A stretch of 64,000 bases of DNA from Aquimarina aggregata. Its GTDB lineage: Bacteria; Bacteroidota; Bacteroidia; Flavobacteriales; Flavobacteriaceae. Both the position numbers and the translations under genes were made by a program. A model generated the notes under the pieces. That model did no database searches. It was not told where the DNA came from and worked only from the letters and a program-made list of their open reading frames with translations. Positions 54,723 through 64,000 of this stretch are shown here, in pieces; positions within the stretch are counted from its first letter, which is position 1, and every line of letters begins with the position of its first letter. The DNA lies in the NCBI RefSeq assembly GCF_001632745.1, contig NZ_LQRT01000002.1, positions 744,001-808,000 on the forward strand, given 5' to 3'.

Positions 54723-57557
54723 TTATTTTGTTTTATGTATATAATATGCTGAAGGAACAACAGCGTAACGTTCTTTAAAACATTTAGCAAAATAGGATAG
54801 ATTGTTAAATCCAACCTTGTACGCAATCTGAGTTATATTATCTTCTTTTTGGGATAATAATTGCTCTGCAATTTTAAGGCGGAAATTACGAAGTAATTGC
54901 CCTGGAGATTCGTTTGTAAGTGCTTTCAATTTAGAATGCAGCTGAGTTTTACTCATTCCTAAAGCCTTTTGCATTTCGGGAACACCAAAACTTGGATCCG
55001 AAAAATTAGCCTCAAATAGAGATAATACTTCTTCTAAAAATTTCTGATCTAAAGAAGTAACTGTTATTTTTTTAGGATCTATCTGCGTTGTTGTATTTCT
55101 AAAAAGATGTCTTAATTTTTGACGTTGTTTAATTAGGTTATCTACTCGGGTTTGTAATTCATGCACATCAAAAGGTTTTGTTAAGTAATCATCAGCCCCG
55201 GTCTCAAGCCCTTCAATTTTATTATCTAATCCTGCTTTTGCGGTAAGCATAATTACAGGTATATGACTTGTATGTATCTCTGTTTTTACTTTTGCACATA
55301 ATTCTATACCATCGATCCCAGGCATCATTAAGTCCGTAATAATAAGATCAGGAGGGTTAGATAATGCTTTTTGCCAACCATCTTTGCCATTTGTAGCTTG
55401 TACAATTTTATATTTCTTAATAAGTTCTTGTGTAATAAACTCATTCATATCCAAATTATCTTCTATGACAAGAATTGTAGGGATATCTCTACTATCATGT
55501 TTGTGAAATTCAAATGTCTCGATCTTAGTATCAGTAATGATCATCTCATTTGATGATGTTACATCTATTTTTGTTTTCACTTTAATTTCATGAATAGGAA
55601 TAGTTACGGTAAAGCAAGACCCTTGATTAATTTCACTTGTACATAGTATAGTTCCACCCATTAAAGTAACTAGGTCTTTGGATAATGATAACCCTATCCC
55701 CGATCCTTCTCTTTCTTTGGTTGTACTGCTATCTACTTGATAAAATCGATCAAATATGAAAGGTATATTCTCTTTAGCAATACCACAACCAGAATCGATT
55801 ACTTCTATTCGTAAAGATGTATCTATACAATCTACTTTGCAGATAATTACCGAACTATCCTCACTAAATTTAAACGCATTGCTTAAAAGGTTGTAGATAA
55901 TTTTTTCGAGTTTATCTCTATCAAATAATGCCCATAAAACAGTATCAGGAATACTTATTTTAAAATAGATATTTCGCTGTTCAGCATGAGAATCAAACGA
56001 TGTAGCTGCAACGCGTAAACATTTGTAAACATTACCTTCTTTAAGCTCCAGTTTCAAACTACCGGCGTCTAGTTTAGAAAGTTCTAACAATTGATTTACT
56101 AAGTTTAGCAATCGATTTGAGTTACGCTTTATCATTTTAACGCTTTCAATACTTAATGGTGTATTAGGATCCTTTTCTAATTTTTCTATGGGTCCTTTTA
56201 TAAGTGTTAAAGGTGTTCGAAACTCATGAGAAATATTAGCAAAAAAATTCGATTTTAAACGATCTAATTCTTTTAATTTATCGTTACTTTTTTGTTTAAG
56301 ACGATATTGACTAAAGAGTAACATAGCCAATAGTAGTATTATAATAGAAAAAGCAATAATCGCATTACGTTCATTCTTTTGTTTTGCAAGAGTGATTGTT
56401 TTTGATTTATTTTCTGAGGCTAACAAAGCAATTTCTGTAGCTTTTTGTTCATTTTGATATTTGGCTTCCATATCATTCGTAACAGAAAGTATATTTTGAT
56501 TATATAAACTATCTGATATAGCAATTACTTTTAGAGCATAATTGTATGCCTTTTCGTATTCTTTTTTTTGATTATATGCTTTGTGTAATAGTCTATGAAC
56601 TCGTATAGAAAGTGTTGTGTATTTTGAAGCTTTGGCATTAGATAAAATCTTTTTTGCAATGTCAATACTTCTATTGTGCTCTCCTTTTTCTAAGAAAATC
56701 AAAGCCATACCATATTGCACATCAAAAAAATGGTTAGGATGGTCTACCGCAATCACTAAATCATAGGCTTTTTTAATGTTATTTTCTGCTAGATTGTATT
56801 GTTTTTTTTCGAGATAAATCATTGCAAGTTTATACCAAATTCTACTCGCACCTAATTTATCTCCTATGCTTTCTTTTATTTCCAAAGACTCCTTAAAATA
56901 AGGTAATGCTTTATCATTTTCTAAAATAGTAGCGTATACAGTCCCTAAATTTAGCAGACAAGCCGAAATACCTGGTAAATGATTAATTTCTCTTACTAAT
57001 TTAAGAGCATGTTCATAATTTTTAATTCCCTCGACATATTGTTTTTGAGTCGCATAAATGGCCGCAATGTAATTGTATATTCTCGCCTCTGTATTTTTAT
57101 CGTTATTTTTTTTTGCTATCGGAAGAACTTCTAAATAAAGGGATAATGCTTCTTTATGCTTAGATTGATTTTGCTTAAGTTTACCTAAATCTATTTTCAC
57201 AAAACCTATTGTACGAAGATCATCTAGTTCTGAAAATATAGATAAGGCTTCCTCTAAATACTTCTGTGATTCGACATTTAGTCCTTTATCTCTCAAGATT
57301 ACACCTCTTCTATATTTTGCTTCACCTAGACCATCTTTAAATTTTAGTTTTTTAGATAGTTTTTCTGCTTCAATTGCAAAATTTAATGCGCTATTTTGAT
57401 CTATTCTTTTATACTTTTCCCATAGGGTAAGATACTTGTTTACTTTTGTGGTATCTTCTTTCATAGTTGATAACGAATTAAGAAGACTATCAATTTCTGA
57501 TTGGGAAAATAATATGGAATGAGATACCAAAAATATTGAGAAAAGGATTTGTTTCAT
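54723..57557 (-). CDS. Hybrid sensor kinase/response regulator with TPR sensor and AraC-type HTH
   Basis: This 944-residue one-protein two-component system has a signal peptide (1-19), periplasmic TPR repeats (about 35-370) and a TM helix (399-417). The kinase has His444 in 'NISHEFRTPL' and an ATPase domain with 'NLLSNAFKFS' and 'GSGIGLSLSK'. The receiver has Asp742 in 'ITDLMMPG', and a C-terminal AraC-type HTH follows ('MSKTQLHSKLKALTNESPGQ'). It senses an external signal and controls transcription directly. A perfect inverted repeat lies upstream of the gene. Target genes may be the neighbouring surface proteins, which is inference. Confidence 0.93.
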   Translation of the reverse strand: MKQILFSIFLVSHSILFSQSEIDSLLNSLSTMKEDTTKVNKYLTLWEKYKRIDQNSALNFAIEAEKLSKKLKFKDGLGEAKYRRGVILRDKGLNVESQKYLEEALSIFSELDDLRTIGFVKIDLGKLKQNQSKHKEALSLYLEVLPIAKKNNDKNTEARIYNYIAAIYATQKQYVEGIKNYEHALKLVREINHLPGISACLLNLGTVYATILENDKALPYFKESLEIKESIGDKLGASRIWYKLAMIYLEKKQYNLAENNIKKAYDLVIAVDHPNHFFDVQYGMALIFLEKGEHNRSIDIAKKILSNAKASKYTTLSIRVHRLLHKAYNQKKEYEKAYNYALKVIAISDSLYNQNILSVTNDMEAKYQNEQKATEIALLASENKSKTITLAKQKNERNAIIAFSIIILLLAMLLFSQYRLKQKSNDKLKELDRLKSNFFANISHEFRTPLTLIKGPIEKLEKDPNTPLSIESVKMIKRNSNRLLNLVNQLLELSKLDAGSLKLELKEGNVYKCLRVAATSFDSHAEQRNIYFKISIPDTVLWALFDRDKLEKIIYNLLSNAFKFSEDSSVIICKVDCIDTSLRIEVIDSGCGIAKENIPFIFDRFYQVDSSTTKEREGSGIGLSLSKDLVTLMGGTILCTSEINQGSCFTVTIPIHEIKVKTKIDVTSSNEMIITDTKIETFEFHKHDSRDIPTILVIEDNLDMNEFITQELIKKYKIVQATNGKDGWQKALSNPPDLIITDLMMPGIDGIELCAKVKTEIHTSHIPVIMLTAKAGLDNKIEGLETGADDYLTKPFDVHELQTRVDNLIKQRQKLRHLFRNTTTQIDPKKITVTSLDQKFLEEVLSLFEANFSDPSFGVPEMQKALGMSKTQLHSKLKALTNESPGQLLRNFRLKIAEQLLSQKEDNITQIAYKVGFNNLSYFAKCFKERYAVVPSAYYIHKTK

Positions 57558-57610
57558 AAGAAAATAGTATCAAATAATTAAGAATCCATTCTTTATTTAT
57601 ATCATATAAA

Positions 57611-57634
57611 TTTAGACAAAAGGATATGTCTAAA
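57611..57634. promoter_or_regulatory. Inverted repeat TTTAGACA-N8-TGTCTAAA upstream of the hybrid regulator
   Basis: A perfect 8-bp-arm inverted repeat lies 54 bases before the regulator start. It is a candidate autoregulatory or partner-regulator site; it could also face the SRPBCC gene on the other side. Confidence 0.4.
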
Positions 57635-57789
57635 CAAGTATAGTCTAGCAGAACTAATTTAGAATTTTACTTTTTTATTGGATAACTGTATAATCATATC
57701 TATAAAAATAAAGAGGTCCTTTATTCTTTAAAATTGTAGTTACATTAAAAATCCGTATTTTAAGCAATAGAATAGTAAATCGCTTTATC

Positions 57790-58230
57790 ATGAAATATAA
57801 AGGATCTATAGATATTAATCAACCCTTGGCAATTGTTACTGCTCTTTTTGCTGATTCTAAAAATCTTGTAAAATATCAGGATGGGTTTCAGAAAAAAGAA
57901 TTGATAAAAGGAACTGAAGGACAAGATGGTACTGTTTCTAAATTGTACTATAAAAGTGATAAACATGAGATGGAACTAACAGAAACCATTATTGCCAATC
58001 GTTTACCCCATACTTTTGAAGCTTTCTATCACCATAAACATATGGATAATACTATGAAAACAACATTTACTGCTTTAAGTGATGAACAAACGAGGTATGA
58101 AACTGAAGTTGAATATACTCGGATTAATTGGGTAATGCCCAAACTCATTGCTATTCTATTTCCTAGTATGTATCGCAAACCAGGTGAACGGTGGATGAAA
58201 AATTTTAAGACCCTCGCAGAGCAACAATAA
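57790..58230 (+). CDS. SRPBCC (START-like) family protein
   Basis: This 146-residue protein has the helix-grip pattern of SRPBCC proteins: 'KGSIDINQPLAIVTALFADS', central strands, and a C-terminal helix 'GERWMKNFKTLAEQQ'. These bind hydrophobic ligands in a central cavity. There is no signal peptide. Function is unknown. Confidence 0.75.
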   Translation: MKYKGSIDINQPLAIVTALFADSKNLVKYQDGFQKKELIKGTEGQDGTVSKLYYKSDKHEMELTETIIANRLPHTFEAFYHHKHMDNTMKTTFTALSDEQTRYETEVEYTRINWVMPKLIAILFPSMYRKPGERWMKNFKTLAEQQ

Positions 58231-58307
58231 AACAAGGTTTCTTATGAAATAAATTCATAGACTATTGAGTTATTATAAGATAGTTTCACGTAACCAAATA
58301 GCGCATC

Positions 58308-59459
58308 ATGAAGAAAATATTTAAAATAACTGGGATTATATTTATATCATCACTATTATTTTATTGTTCTGATAGTGACAATAGCACAAACCCCGATCCA
58401 GACCCAGACCCAGATGGTGGTGGTGAACCTGTAGAAGCAGTTACCACATTAATAAACACATTAAATGTTCCTTGGGAACTTATTTGGGGACCTGACGATT
58501 TTTTATGGGTAACAGAACGAAATGGAAAGATTAGTCGTATCGATCCCGATTCTGGAAAACAAACCGAAGTAATGGAAATTACAAGTGTCGCTCAAGTACA
58601 GGAAAGTGGTTTATTAGGAATGGTACATCATCCGGATTTTAATACTAATCCGTTTGTTTATGTAGTATATACATATGATAACGGCACAAGCGGTTTGCTA
58701 GAAAGATTAGTTCGATATCGATTTGAAAACAATGCGCTTTCTAACGAAACGACATTGTTGGATAATATTCCTGCAAATTCTATTCATAATGGTTCTCGCC
58801 TACTTATTACGCCAGATGAACATTTAATCATGACCACTGGAGATGCCGGTAGTGCGAACTCTTCTCAAGACATGAGCTCCTTGGCAGGTAAGATCCTTAG
58901 ATTAAACTTAGATGGTAGTATCCCAAATGATAATCCAACGCCAGGTAGTTATGTCTACAGTTATGGCCATAGAAATGCTCAGGGCCTAGTCCTTCATCCT
59001 AATGGTAGTTTGTATATATCCGAACACGGACCCAGCTCTGATGACGAAATAAACCGAATTGAAGCTGGTAAAAATTATGGTTGGCCTGATATTCGTGGAG
59101 TAATCGATACTCCCAATGAAGAAGCTTTTGCTAATACTACCACAACCGTTGAATCAATATATAACTGGACACCTACAATTGCACCGTCGGATTTGATATA
59201 TTATACTAGTGATCGTATTCCTGAATGGAAAAATAAATTGGTCATGACTGTATTAAAGGAACAACAAGTTATTGCACTTACATTAAATGCCGATGGTACC
59301 GAGGTTATAAACGAAGAAACCTTTTTTGATCGTAAATACGGGCGTCTTAGAGATATCGCTATTTCTCCTTCTGGACGCGTTTTTATTGCCACAAACGGTA
59401 CTTCTTATCAAGATAACAGCAATACACATAGCATTATAGAGATCAATAAAATTGAGTAA
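58308..59459 (+). CDS. PQQ-dependent sugar dehydrogenase-like lipoprotein
   Basis: This 383-residue protein has a lipoprotein signal ('ISSLLFYC', Cys20) and an Asp/Pro-rich linker, then a six-bladed propeller of the aldose sugar dehydrogenase/GdhB family: 'NVPWELIWGPDDFLWVTER', 'LLGMVHHPDFN', 'MTTGDAGSANSSQDMSSLAG', 'YGHRNAQGLVLHPNG' and 'EHGPSSDDEINRI'. It likely oxidises sugars with PQQ in the periplasm or on the cell surface. PQQ synthesis genes are not in the window. Confidence 0.87.
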   Translation: MKKIFKITGIIFISSLLFYCSDSDNSTNPDPDPDPDGGGEPVEAVTTLINTLNVPWELIWGPDDFLWVTERNGKISRIDPDSGKQTEVMEITSVAQVQESGLLGMVHHPDFNTNPFVYVVYTYDNGTSGLLERLVRYRFENNALSNETTLLDNIPANSIHNGSRLLITPDEHLIMTTGDAGSANSSQDMSSLAGKILRLNLDGSIPNDNPTPGSYVYSYGHRNAQGLVLHPNGSLYISEHGPSSDDEINRIEAGKNYGWPDIRGVIDTPNEEAFANTTTTVESIYNWTPTIAPSDLIYYTSDRIPEWKNKLVMTVLKEQQVIALTLNADGTEVINEETFFDRKYGRLRDIAISPSGRVFIATNGTSYQDNSNTHSIIEINKIE

Positions 59460-59509
59460 GAATTAGTTTTAATAAAACATTAAAGCTTGTTTATGAATAT
59501 AACTTTATA

Positions 59510-59545
59510 TAGCTCTGAGTTAAAACTTGGAGCTATTATTTTTAT
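59510..59545 (+). terminator. Intrinsic terminator of the sugar dehydrogenase gene
   Basis: TAGCTCTGAGTT pairs with AACTTGGAGCTA (two G-U pairs) around an AA loop, followed by TTATTTTTAT. It lies 50 bases past the stop. Confidence 0.75.
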
Positions 59546-59629
59546 ACACATTTGATAATAAAATCTATTAAAAAAAATACTGAAACTACATAAACTTCAT
59601 ACAAAATCTATATTCGGAATTCTTAAAAA

Positions 59630-60322
59630 ATGATACCTTTATGGAAACTAGTTATGGAAATAATAGAGATTAAAAAATTTGACGAATTATTAGAGGCCTT
59701 TGAAAGTCAAAAAGCAGGGCAAAACTTTGTTTACAGGGGCGTTTCGAATACATCATACGAGCTTATTACTTCATTGGGGCGTTGTGAATCTGCTATGGGT
59801 AAACCTATAGAGCGTTTAGAAGCTCGACTAATAAAATTGTTCAAAGAATCTTCTATCCCTTATCTTGAACATAAGCCTAATAATGAGTTAGAATGGCTAG
59901 CTGTGGCACAGCACTATGGATTACCCACTCGCCTACTAGATTGGACATATAACCCACTAGTATCTACTTATTTTGCTGTAGAATCTACTCCTATTAACGA
60001 TGCTGCTATTTATATACTATCTGGGTGTTCAACCATCCAAATACCTGATAAAACAAATCCTTATAAGTTAGATAAAGTATTTAAATACAGACCTCCTTAT
60101 ATTTCTGCCAGAATTCAAAATCAAGCAGGATTGTTTACTGTTCATAACACTCCTGATACTCCTTTTGAGCATGATAAACTTAAAAAAGTCGTCATCCCTA
60201 AACAACTAAAATCTACTATTAAAAAGACATTATTTAAATATGGAATTAATCAGCGATTAATTTATCCAGGCCTAGATGGTGTTGCTAGAGACCTGAAATG
60301 GTTGGAAACTAAAATGTTTTAA
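59630..60322 (+). CDS. FRG domain-containing protein
   Basis: The 230-residue protein has the FRG signature: 'FVYRGVSNTSYELITSLGR' near the start and 'WLAVAQHYGLPTRLLDWT' in the middle, then 'NPLVSTYFAVE'. FRG-domain proteins occur in phage-defence and toxin contexts, and their biochemical role is not settled. An alternative ATG at 59654 ('MEIIEIKKF') is equally plausible. It is monocistronic. Confidence 0.82.
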   Translation: MIPLWKLVMEIIEIKKFDELLEAFESQKAGQNFVYRGVSNTSYELITSLGRCESAMGKPIERLEARLIKLFKESSIPYLEHKPNNELEWLAVAQHYGLPTRLLDWTYNPLVSTYFAVESTPINDAAIYILSGCSTIQIPDKTNPYKLDKVFKYRPPYISARIQNQAGLFTVHNTPDTPFEHDKLKKVVIPKQLKSTIKKTLFKYGINQRLIYPGLDGVARDLKWLETKMF

Positions 60323-60414
60323 TTTCATCGAGAAATCCATGTCGTTTAGAGAAAAGCCTAGTAATAGACAACTTAATTAACGATATTACCTATTTATTTT
60401 CCATTAATACAAAC

Positions 60415-61452
60415 ATGATTATTAAAGTATTACAAAAAAACAGGGTTGTAACACATACTATATTTTGGATATTTTATCTTTTTATTTGGGTATTAATGGA
60501 TGTCATATACGGTCTTCCGTTTAAAAGAGCATTGTTTAATTATCTTGGATGTGGTTTAGAAATTCCCTTCTACTACATACATATGTATTACCTATGGCCT
60601 AAATATATTACTACAAAACGCTATTTGTATTACTTTGCTTTTTTCCTTCCACTTGTATTACTTAATGCCTATCTAGTGCGCCTTTTAAACTACCATGTAG
60701 TTTTTCCTGTTTTTCTTGAGATTACAGATCTTCCTGAGAATTTCATGTCTTTTCCAAGGGTATTAAGTTTAGCAAGAAGTATATTGTTATGGTTTGGACC
60801 ACCTACTGCAATTAAAATTTTAAGAGATTATTATCAAGATAAGGTGAATTTAGAACGAATAAAGAAAGAACAAAAAATTAGTGAGTTAAATTTCTTAAAG
60901 TCACAGATGAACCCTCATTTTCTTTTTAACACACTTAATAATCTATATTCACTAGCATTAAAGGGATCTAAAAAAACACCAGAAGCGCTACTGCAGCTTT
61001 CTAATTTATTATCTTATATGTTATATGATGGTACAGAAGATAAAATTTCTTTAGAAAAAGAAATCCATCATCTTAATGATTATATCGAATTAGAAAAACT
61101 ACGTTTTGGAAACCGTCTTGATCTTACTTTGGAAATGATAGGTGATTTTAATACAGTTATGATACCACCAATGATTATTATTCCACTTGCAGAAAATGCT
61201 TTTAAACATTGTTCTCTTAATGAAAGAGGAAATATCAATATAAAAATAAGAATACAAGTAGATAAAGACAAAATCTACATCAGTACTATAAACCCTGTAG
61301 GCAATACTATTAAGTCAGATAACAAACATGGTATTGGTGTTAAAAACTTGTCTAAAAGATTAGAAATTATCTATCCCCAAAAGCATATCTTTAAATTAGA
61401 AGAAAGAGAAAAAAAGTTTTATACTGATCTAACCATCGAGTTAAATGAATAA
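60415..61452 (+). CDS. LytS-family membrane sensor histidine kinase
   Basis: The 345-residue protein has four hydrophobic segments in the first ~140 residues and a His_kinase domain with phospho-acceptor His168 in 'QMNPHFLFNTLNNLY', then an ATPase region ('IIPLAENAFKHC' and 'GIGVKNLSKRLEIIYP'). It overlaps the response regulator gene by 8 bases, forming a two-gene signalling operon. Confidence 0.93.
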   Translation: MIIKVLQKNRVVTHTIFWIFYLFIWVLMDVIYGLPFKRALFNYLGCGLEIPFYYIHMYYLWPKYITTKRYLYYFAFFLPLVLLNAYLVRLLNYHVVFPVFLEITDLPENFMSFPRVLSLARSILLWFGPPTAIKILRDYYQDKVNLERIKKEQKISELNFLKSQMNPHFLFNTLNNLYSLALKGSKKTPEALLQLSNLLSYMLYDGTEDKISLEKEIHHLNDYIELEKLRFGNRLDLTLEMIGDFNTVMIPPMIIIPLAENAFKHCSLNERGNINIKIRIQVDKDKIYISTINPVGNTIKSDNKHGIGVKNLSKRLEIIYPQKHIFKLEEREKKFYTDLTIELNE

Positions 61453-62158
61453 GATAAAGTGTATTATTGTTGATGATGAGCCATTGGCACAGGATGTGAT
61501 CTCTGATTATATTGAACGATTAGACTTTTTGGCAGAAGTTGGGAGGTTTGATGATGCTTTATCTGCAATCAAATTTCTTAATAATGAATCAGTCGACCTG
61601 ATATTTCTTGATATACAAATGCCTATGCTGGATGGTATCAATTTTTTAAAAGCACTCTCTCATCCTCCCACTGTCATCTTTACTACTGCACACAGGCATT
61701 ATGCAGTTGATGGATTTGAGTTAAATGCTGTAGATTATCTTGTTAAACCCATTCCTTTCTACAGGTTTGTACAGGCAATAGAAAAGATAAAAGAAAGAAC
61801 AAATACTACGACACAAATAATAGAAGATACAAATGCTGCTTTTTTTAAAGTTGAAAACAAAAAAATCAAAGTACATTACATAGATATTCTGTTTATAGAA
61901 AGTTTAAAAGACTATATAAAAGTAGTTTTAAAAGATAGATCCTTTGTAACCTATCAAACACTTTCAGGAGTATTAGCCTTATTACCAGATACTCATTTTG
62001 TCCAAATACATAAATCGTTCGTTATCAATTATCAATATGTAAACGCAATAGAAGGTAATATGTTAACTATTGAAGAACATTCTATACCGATCGGACGTAG
62101 CTATCGAGAAAATGCTATGAAAAAAATATATCTAACTGGAAAAAAAGGTTGGAGGTAA
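61445..62158 (+). CDS. LytTR-family response regulator
   Basis: This 237-residue regulator has a receiver domain with phospho-acceptor Asp56 in 'IFLDIQMP' and a C-terminal LytTR DNA-binding domain ('FFKVENKKIKVHYIDILFIE' to the end). It is translated from within the kinase gene's last codons, and the pair probably controls envelope or surface genes. No target site was identified. Confidence 0.94.
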   Translation: MNKIKCIIVDDEPLAQDVISDYIERLDFLAEVGRFDDALSAIKFLNNESVDLIFLDIQMPMLDGINFLKALSHPPTVIFTTAHRHYAVDGFELNAVDYLVKPIPFYRFVQAIEKIKERTNTTTQIIEDTNAAFFKVENKKIKVHYIDILFIESLKDYIKVVLKDRSFVTYQTLSGVLALLPDTHFVQIHKSFVINYQYVNAIEGNMLTIEEHSIPIGRSYRENAMKKIYLTGKKGWR

Positions 62159-62171
62159 TATGCAAATACCC

Positions 62172-62798
62172 TTATTTAGTCTTTAGCACCGCTCCTAATT
62201 CAATTCCTTTTTGTTTTGCAAATTCTTGGATAGTGTTTAGTCCTAAATCCTGTCTTCTCTTGTTTACAGTCTCTGGATTTTTAATTGGAAAAAAGGTAGC
62301 TTTACCATCTAGACCATATTCAAACTGACTTCCGTATAGTTGGGGCTTATCAGAATTGATTAACATTCTATCTATTAGTCTTGCATAATGTTTGGGTTGT
62401 GATTCTTTTAGAAGTACTGATTCTTTTAATAATGGCGCATATTTCTCTTTTGAAGCTACCGAGCCGTGTTGCAAGACTCCCCATATCGTAGTATTGGCTA
62501 GTCTACCTACTTGAGATATTCCTAACCAACCATATTTTTCGATGATGGCGACAACTTCTTTTTCTAAAACTTTATCTTGTTTTTCCACCACTTCCCAAAA
62601 ATATTCAATTTCATCAGATTCTTGTCCATACCTTTTCTCAACATCTTTATACATCCTTCTAAAAATCTGATCCTTCATAAATAATGTTTCCAGTTTCATT
62701 TTTAAAGAATCTAATTTAATTTGGGGTATATCTTGGGCTTTAGTTTGGAAGGACGCGATGAATATTCCAATGATGATTAAGTAAATTATTCTTTTCAT
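62172..62798 (-). CDS. DUF6624-like secreted protein
   Basis: This 208-residue protein has a signal peptide ending 'ASFQTKAQ' and the pattern of DUF6624 proteins: 'IIEKYGWLGISQVGRLAN', 'WGVLQHGS', 'HYARLIDRML' and 'LYGSQFEYG'. Function is unknown. It is convergent with the LytTR gene, 13 bases apart. Confidence 0.72.
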   Translation of the reverse strand: MKRIIYLIIIGIFIASFQTKAQDIPQIKLDSLKMKLETLFMKDQIFRRMYKDVEKRYGQESDEIEYFWEVVEKQDKVLEKEVVAIIEKYGWLGISQVGRLANTTIWGVLQHGSVASKEKYAPLLKESVLLKESQPKHYARLIDRMLINSDKPQLYGSQFEYGLDGKATFFPIKNPETVNKRRQDLGLNTIQEFAKQKGIELGAVLKTK

Positions 62799-62916
62799 AG
62801 TACTGTTTCTACTCGTTTTTGATTGTTAATTATTAGATTTTAAACAGAATTAATAAAATCTGGGGAGCGTTTCAATTGTTATTTTTCTCATTACATCTAA
62901 GCTATTTTAGCTAGTG

Positions 62917-64000
62917 TTAATCTGCATACCTGCTACTATTCTTATCTTGCCATAACAGGTTAATGATTTGCCATTGCCCATTTGTTTTAGTTAAATGCAG
63001 ATACTCTACCCAATTATCTGAAAAAAGTTTAACGGTAGCTATATGATCGTATATATCAAGTATTTTAATATTATTACTCGGTTTAGGCGGAAATTTAGTG
63101 CCCGATTGGTTCCAGGATTCTGCAAATGATACCATTTGATCATAACTCGTTTCGCGTATGATCTGCTTTTTATTATCCCGATCATACCCTATTGTTCTTT
63201 TAGCCAATTCTTTATGAAACACTCGTTTCATGAGTTCTGGTTTAAGTTTCTGCAAAGCAATTAGATACCCTAATGACATTTCTTTAATTGCGAGAGTATC
63301 CTCAACGCTAGCGGGACTTGCAACAGATATTTTTCTTATGTTTGGGTATTTGAACTTCTTTATTAATTTATTGTTTTCATCATATTGCAAGCGCATTGTA
63401 TGATATCCAAATTCATCAAACTCTTGTTTTGCAACCGCATATCCCCAAGGATTTAGTGTTAATTCACCTTTTTTATTATGATAAGAATAAGTGATATGAT
63501 TACCATTATTGTCATAAGTATCTCGGTATGATGCAACTCCAACTGAGTTTTCTCGTATTTCTAACTTTTCATTGAGATTATAATTGATTTTTGGAGAGCC
63601 ATCTTTACGATATACAATACCAGTGATTCCAAATTCAAAATACGGAGAAATATCAACCAGTTTATCTTTTAAATTATAACGGTGCTCAATTACCATATTT
63701 TTAGTTTTCGTCCATTTATATTTAGTAATGTTCCAATTAGACTCCATAGGTTTATCTTCTAAATCATAAAAATCCAGGGCATATATAAATTTCTTTTTAT
63801 CAAACTTATATACTTCTTTATACACCGCTCTATCGTTTGTCATTCGATTTCCGTTGATATCTAGAAAAATGCGAGTAACATCATGATCTGTATAATTAAA
63901 AACGATTTTGTGAGCTCCTATAGTCGCTAAAGGATGGTGTCTCTTGCCATGATAATTATAATTTACAATCTCTACTAATTTATTTGAATTAGCATACTTA
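62917..64000 (-). CDS. YD-repeat-like protein with NTF2/lumazine-binding-like C-terminus (5' partial)
   Basis: The minus-strand frame stays open to base 64000, so the start lies outside the window. The visible part begins with tandem strand-turn segments reminiscent of RHS/YD-type repeats ('YFEFGITGIVYRKDGSP', 'DTYDNNGNHITYSYHNKKG', 'FDEFGYHTMRLQYDENN'). From about the last 120 residues it has a SnoaL/lumazine-binding-like fold ('AIKEMSLGYLIALQKLKPE' to 'TKTNGQWQIINLLWQ'). Role unknown; the repeats suggest a secreted or surface protein. Confidence 0.65.
   Translation of the reverse strand, partial: KYANSNKLVEIVNYNYHGKRHHPLATIGAHKIVFNYTDHDVTRIFLDINGNRMTNDRAVYKEVYKFDKKKFIYALDFYDLEDKPMESNWNITKYKWTKTKNMVIEHRYNLKDKLVDISPYFEFGITGIVYRKDGSPKINYNLNEKLEIRENSVGVASYRDTYDNNGNHITYSYHNKKGELTLNPWGYAVAKQEFDEFGYHTMRLQYDENNKLIKKFKYPNIRKISVASPASVEDTLAIKEMSLGYLIALQKLKPELMKRVFHKELAKRTIGYDRDNKKQIIRETSYDQMVSFAESWNQSGTKFPPKPSNNIKILDIYDHIATVKLFSDNWVEYLHLTKTNGQWQIINLLWQDKNSSRYAD

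Overview
The window looks like a chromosomal segment of a marine or environmental Bacteroidota, most likely Flavobacteriaceae (Aquimarina or a relative). Supporting signs are the low GC content, a SusC-type TonB-dependent barrel, type IX secretion cargo with type A and type B (gliding-motility) C-terminal sorting domains, a PorP/SprF protein, a hybrid TPR two-component regulator, LytS/LytTR signalling, many lipoproteins, and several promoter elements of the TAnnTTTG type. I see no tRNA, rRNA, CRISPR array, complete insertion sequence or prophage gene.

Region 1 (1-8294, plus strand) is the most striking. It is a tightly packed operon with (i) a caspase-associated region fused to an SGNH hydrolase (its 5' end is outside the window), (ii) a bacterial gasdermin with an N-terminal cysteine, (iii) a CHAT-domain caspase-like protease with a His/Cys dyad, and (iv) a 1293-residue nSTAND P-loop ATPase with a transmembrane segment and C-terminal WD40 repeats. 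Together they read as an abortive-infection, pyroptosis-like immune system: the ATPase senses, the protease(s) are activated, and the gasdermin is cleaved and opens membrane pores. The SGNH module is the least expected part.

Region 2 (8301-19901) is a storage-carbohydrate cluster: GH31 alpha-glucosidase, fused trehalose-6-phosphate synthase/phosphatase, GH15 hydrolase, and glgB-glgC-glgA. Together they make and break glycogen and trehalose in the cytoplasm.

Region 3 (20095-35986) is mixed housekeeping and accessory DNA: an AlkC/AlkD-like HEAT protein, a WYL regulator with a CPA-type antiporter, a short promoter-ORF-terminator unit, pirin, outer-membrane and hypothetical proteins, a T9SS-exported metzincin protease, a PLAT-like protein, a membrane-anchored GH113-like hydrolase, a CMD/AhpD-like protein, two tandem membrane class III nucleotide cyclases, and YchJ with small proteins.

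Region 4 (36069-36750) looks like a scar. It holds two orphan coding fragments and two strong hairpins, one of them a perfect 23-bp stem. Next to it (36776-44213) is a two-gene operon in which a SusC-like barrel lacks its plug domain while the downstream alpha-2-macroglobulin carries one. Divergent from it is a T9SS adhesin plus SprF-like pair (44466-49501).

Region 5 (49547-64000) encodes surface and binding proteins (SGNH esterase, tectonin-repeat lipoprotein, double beta-trefoil protein, a second PLAT-like protein), then a hybrid two-component regulator, an SRPBCC protein, a PQQ-type sugar dehydrogenase lipoprotein, an FRG-domain protein, a LytS/LytTR pair, a DUF6624-like protein and a protein with an NTF2/lumazine-binding-like C-terminus that runs off the right edge.
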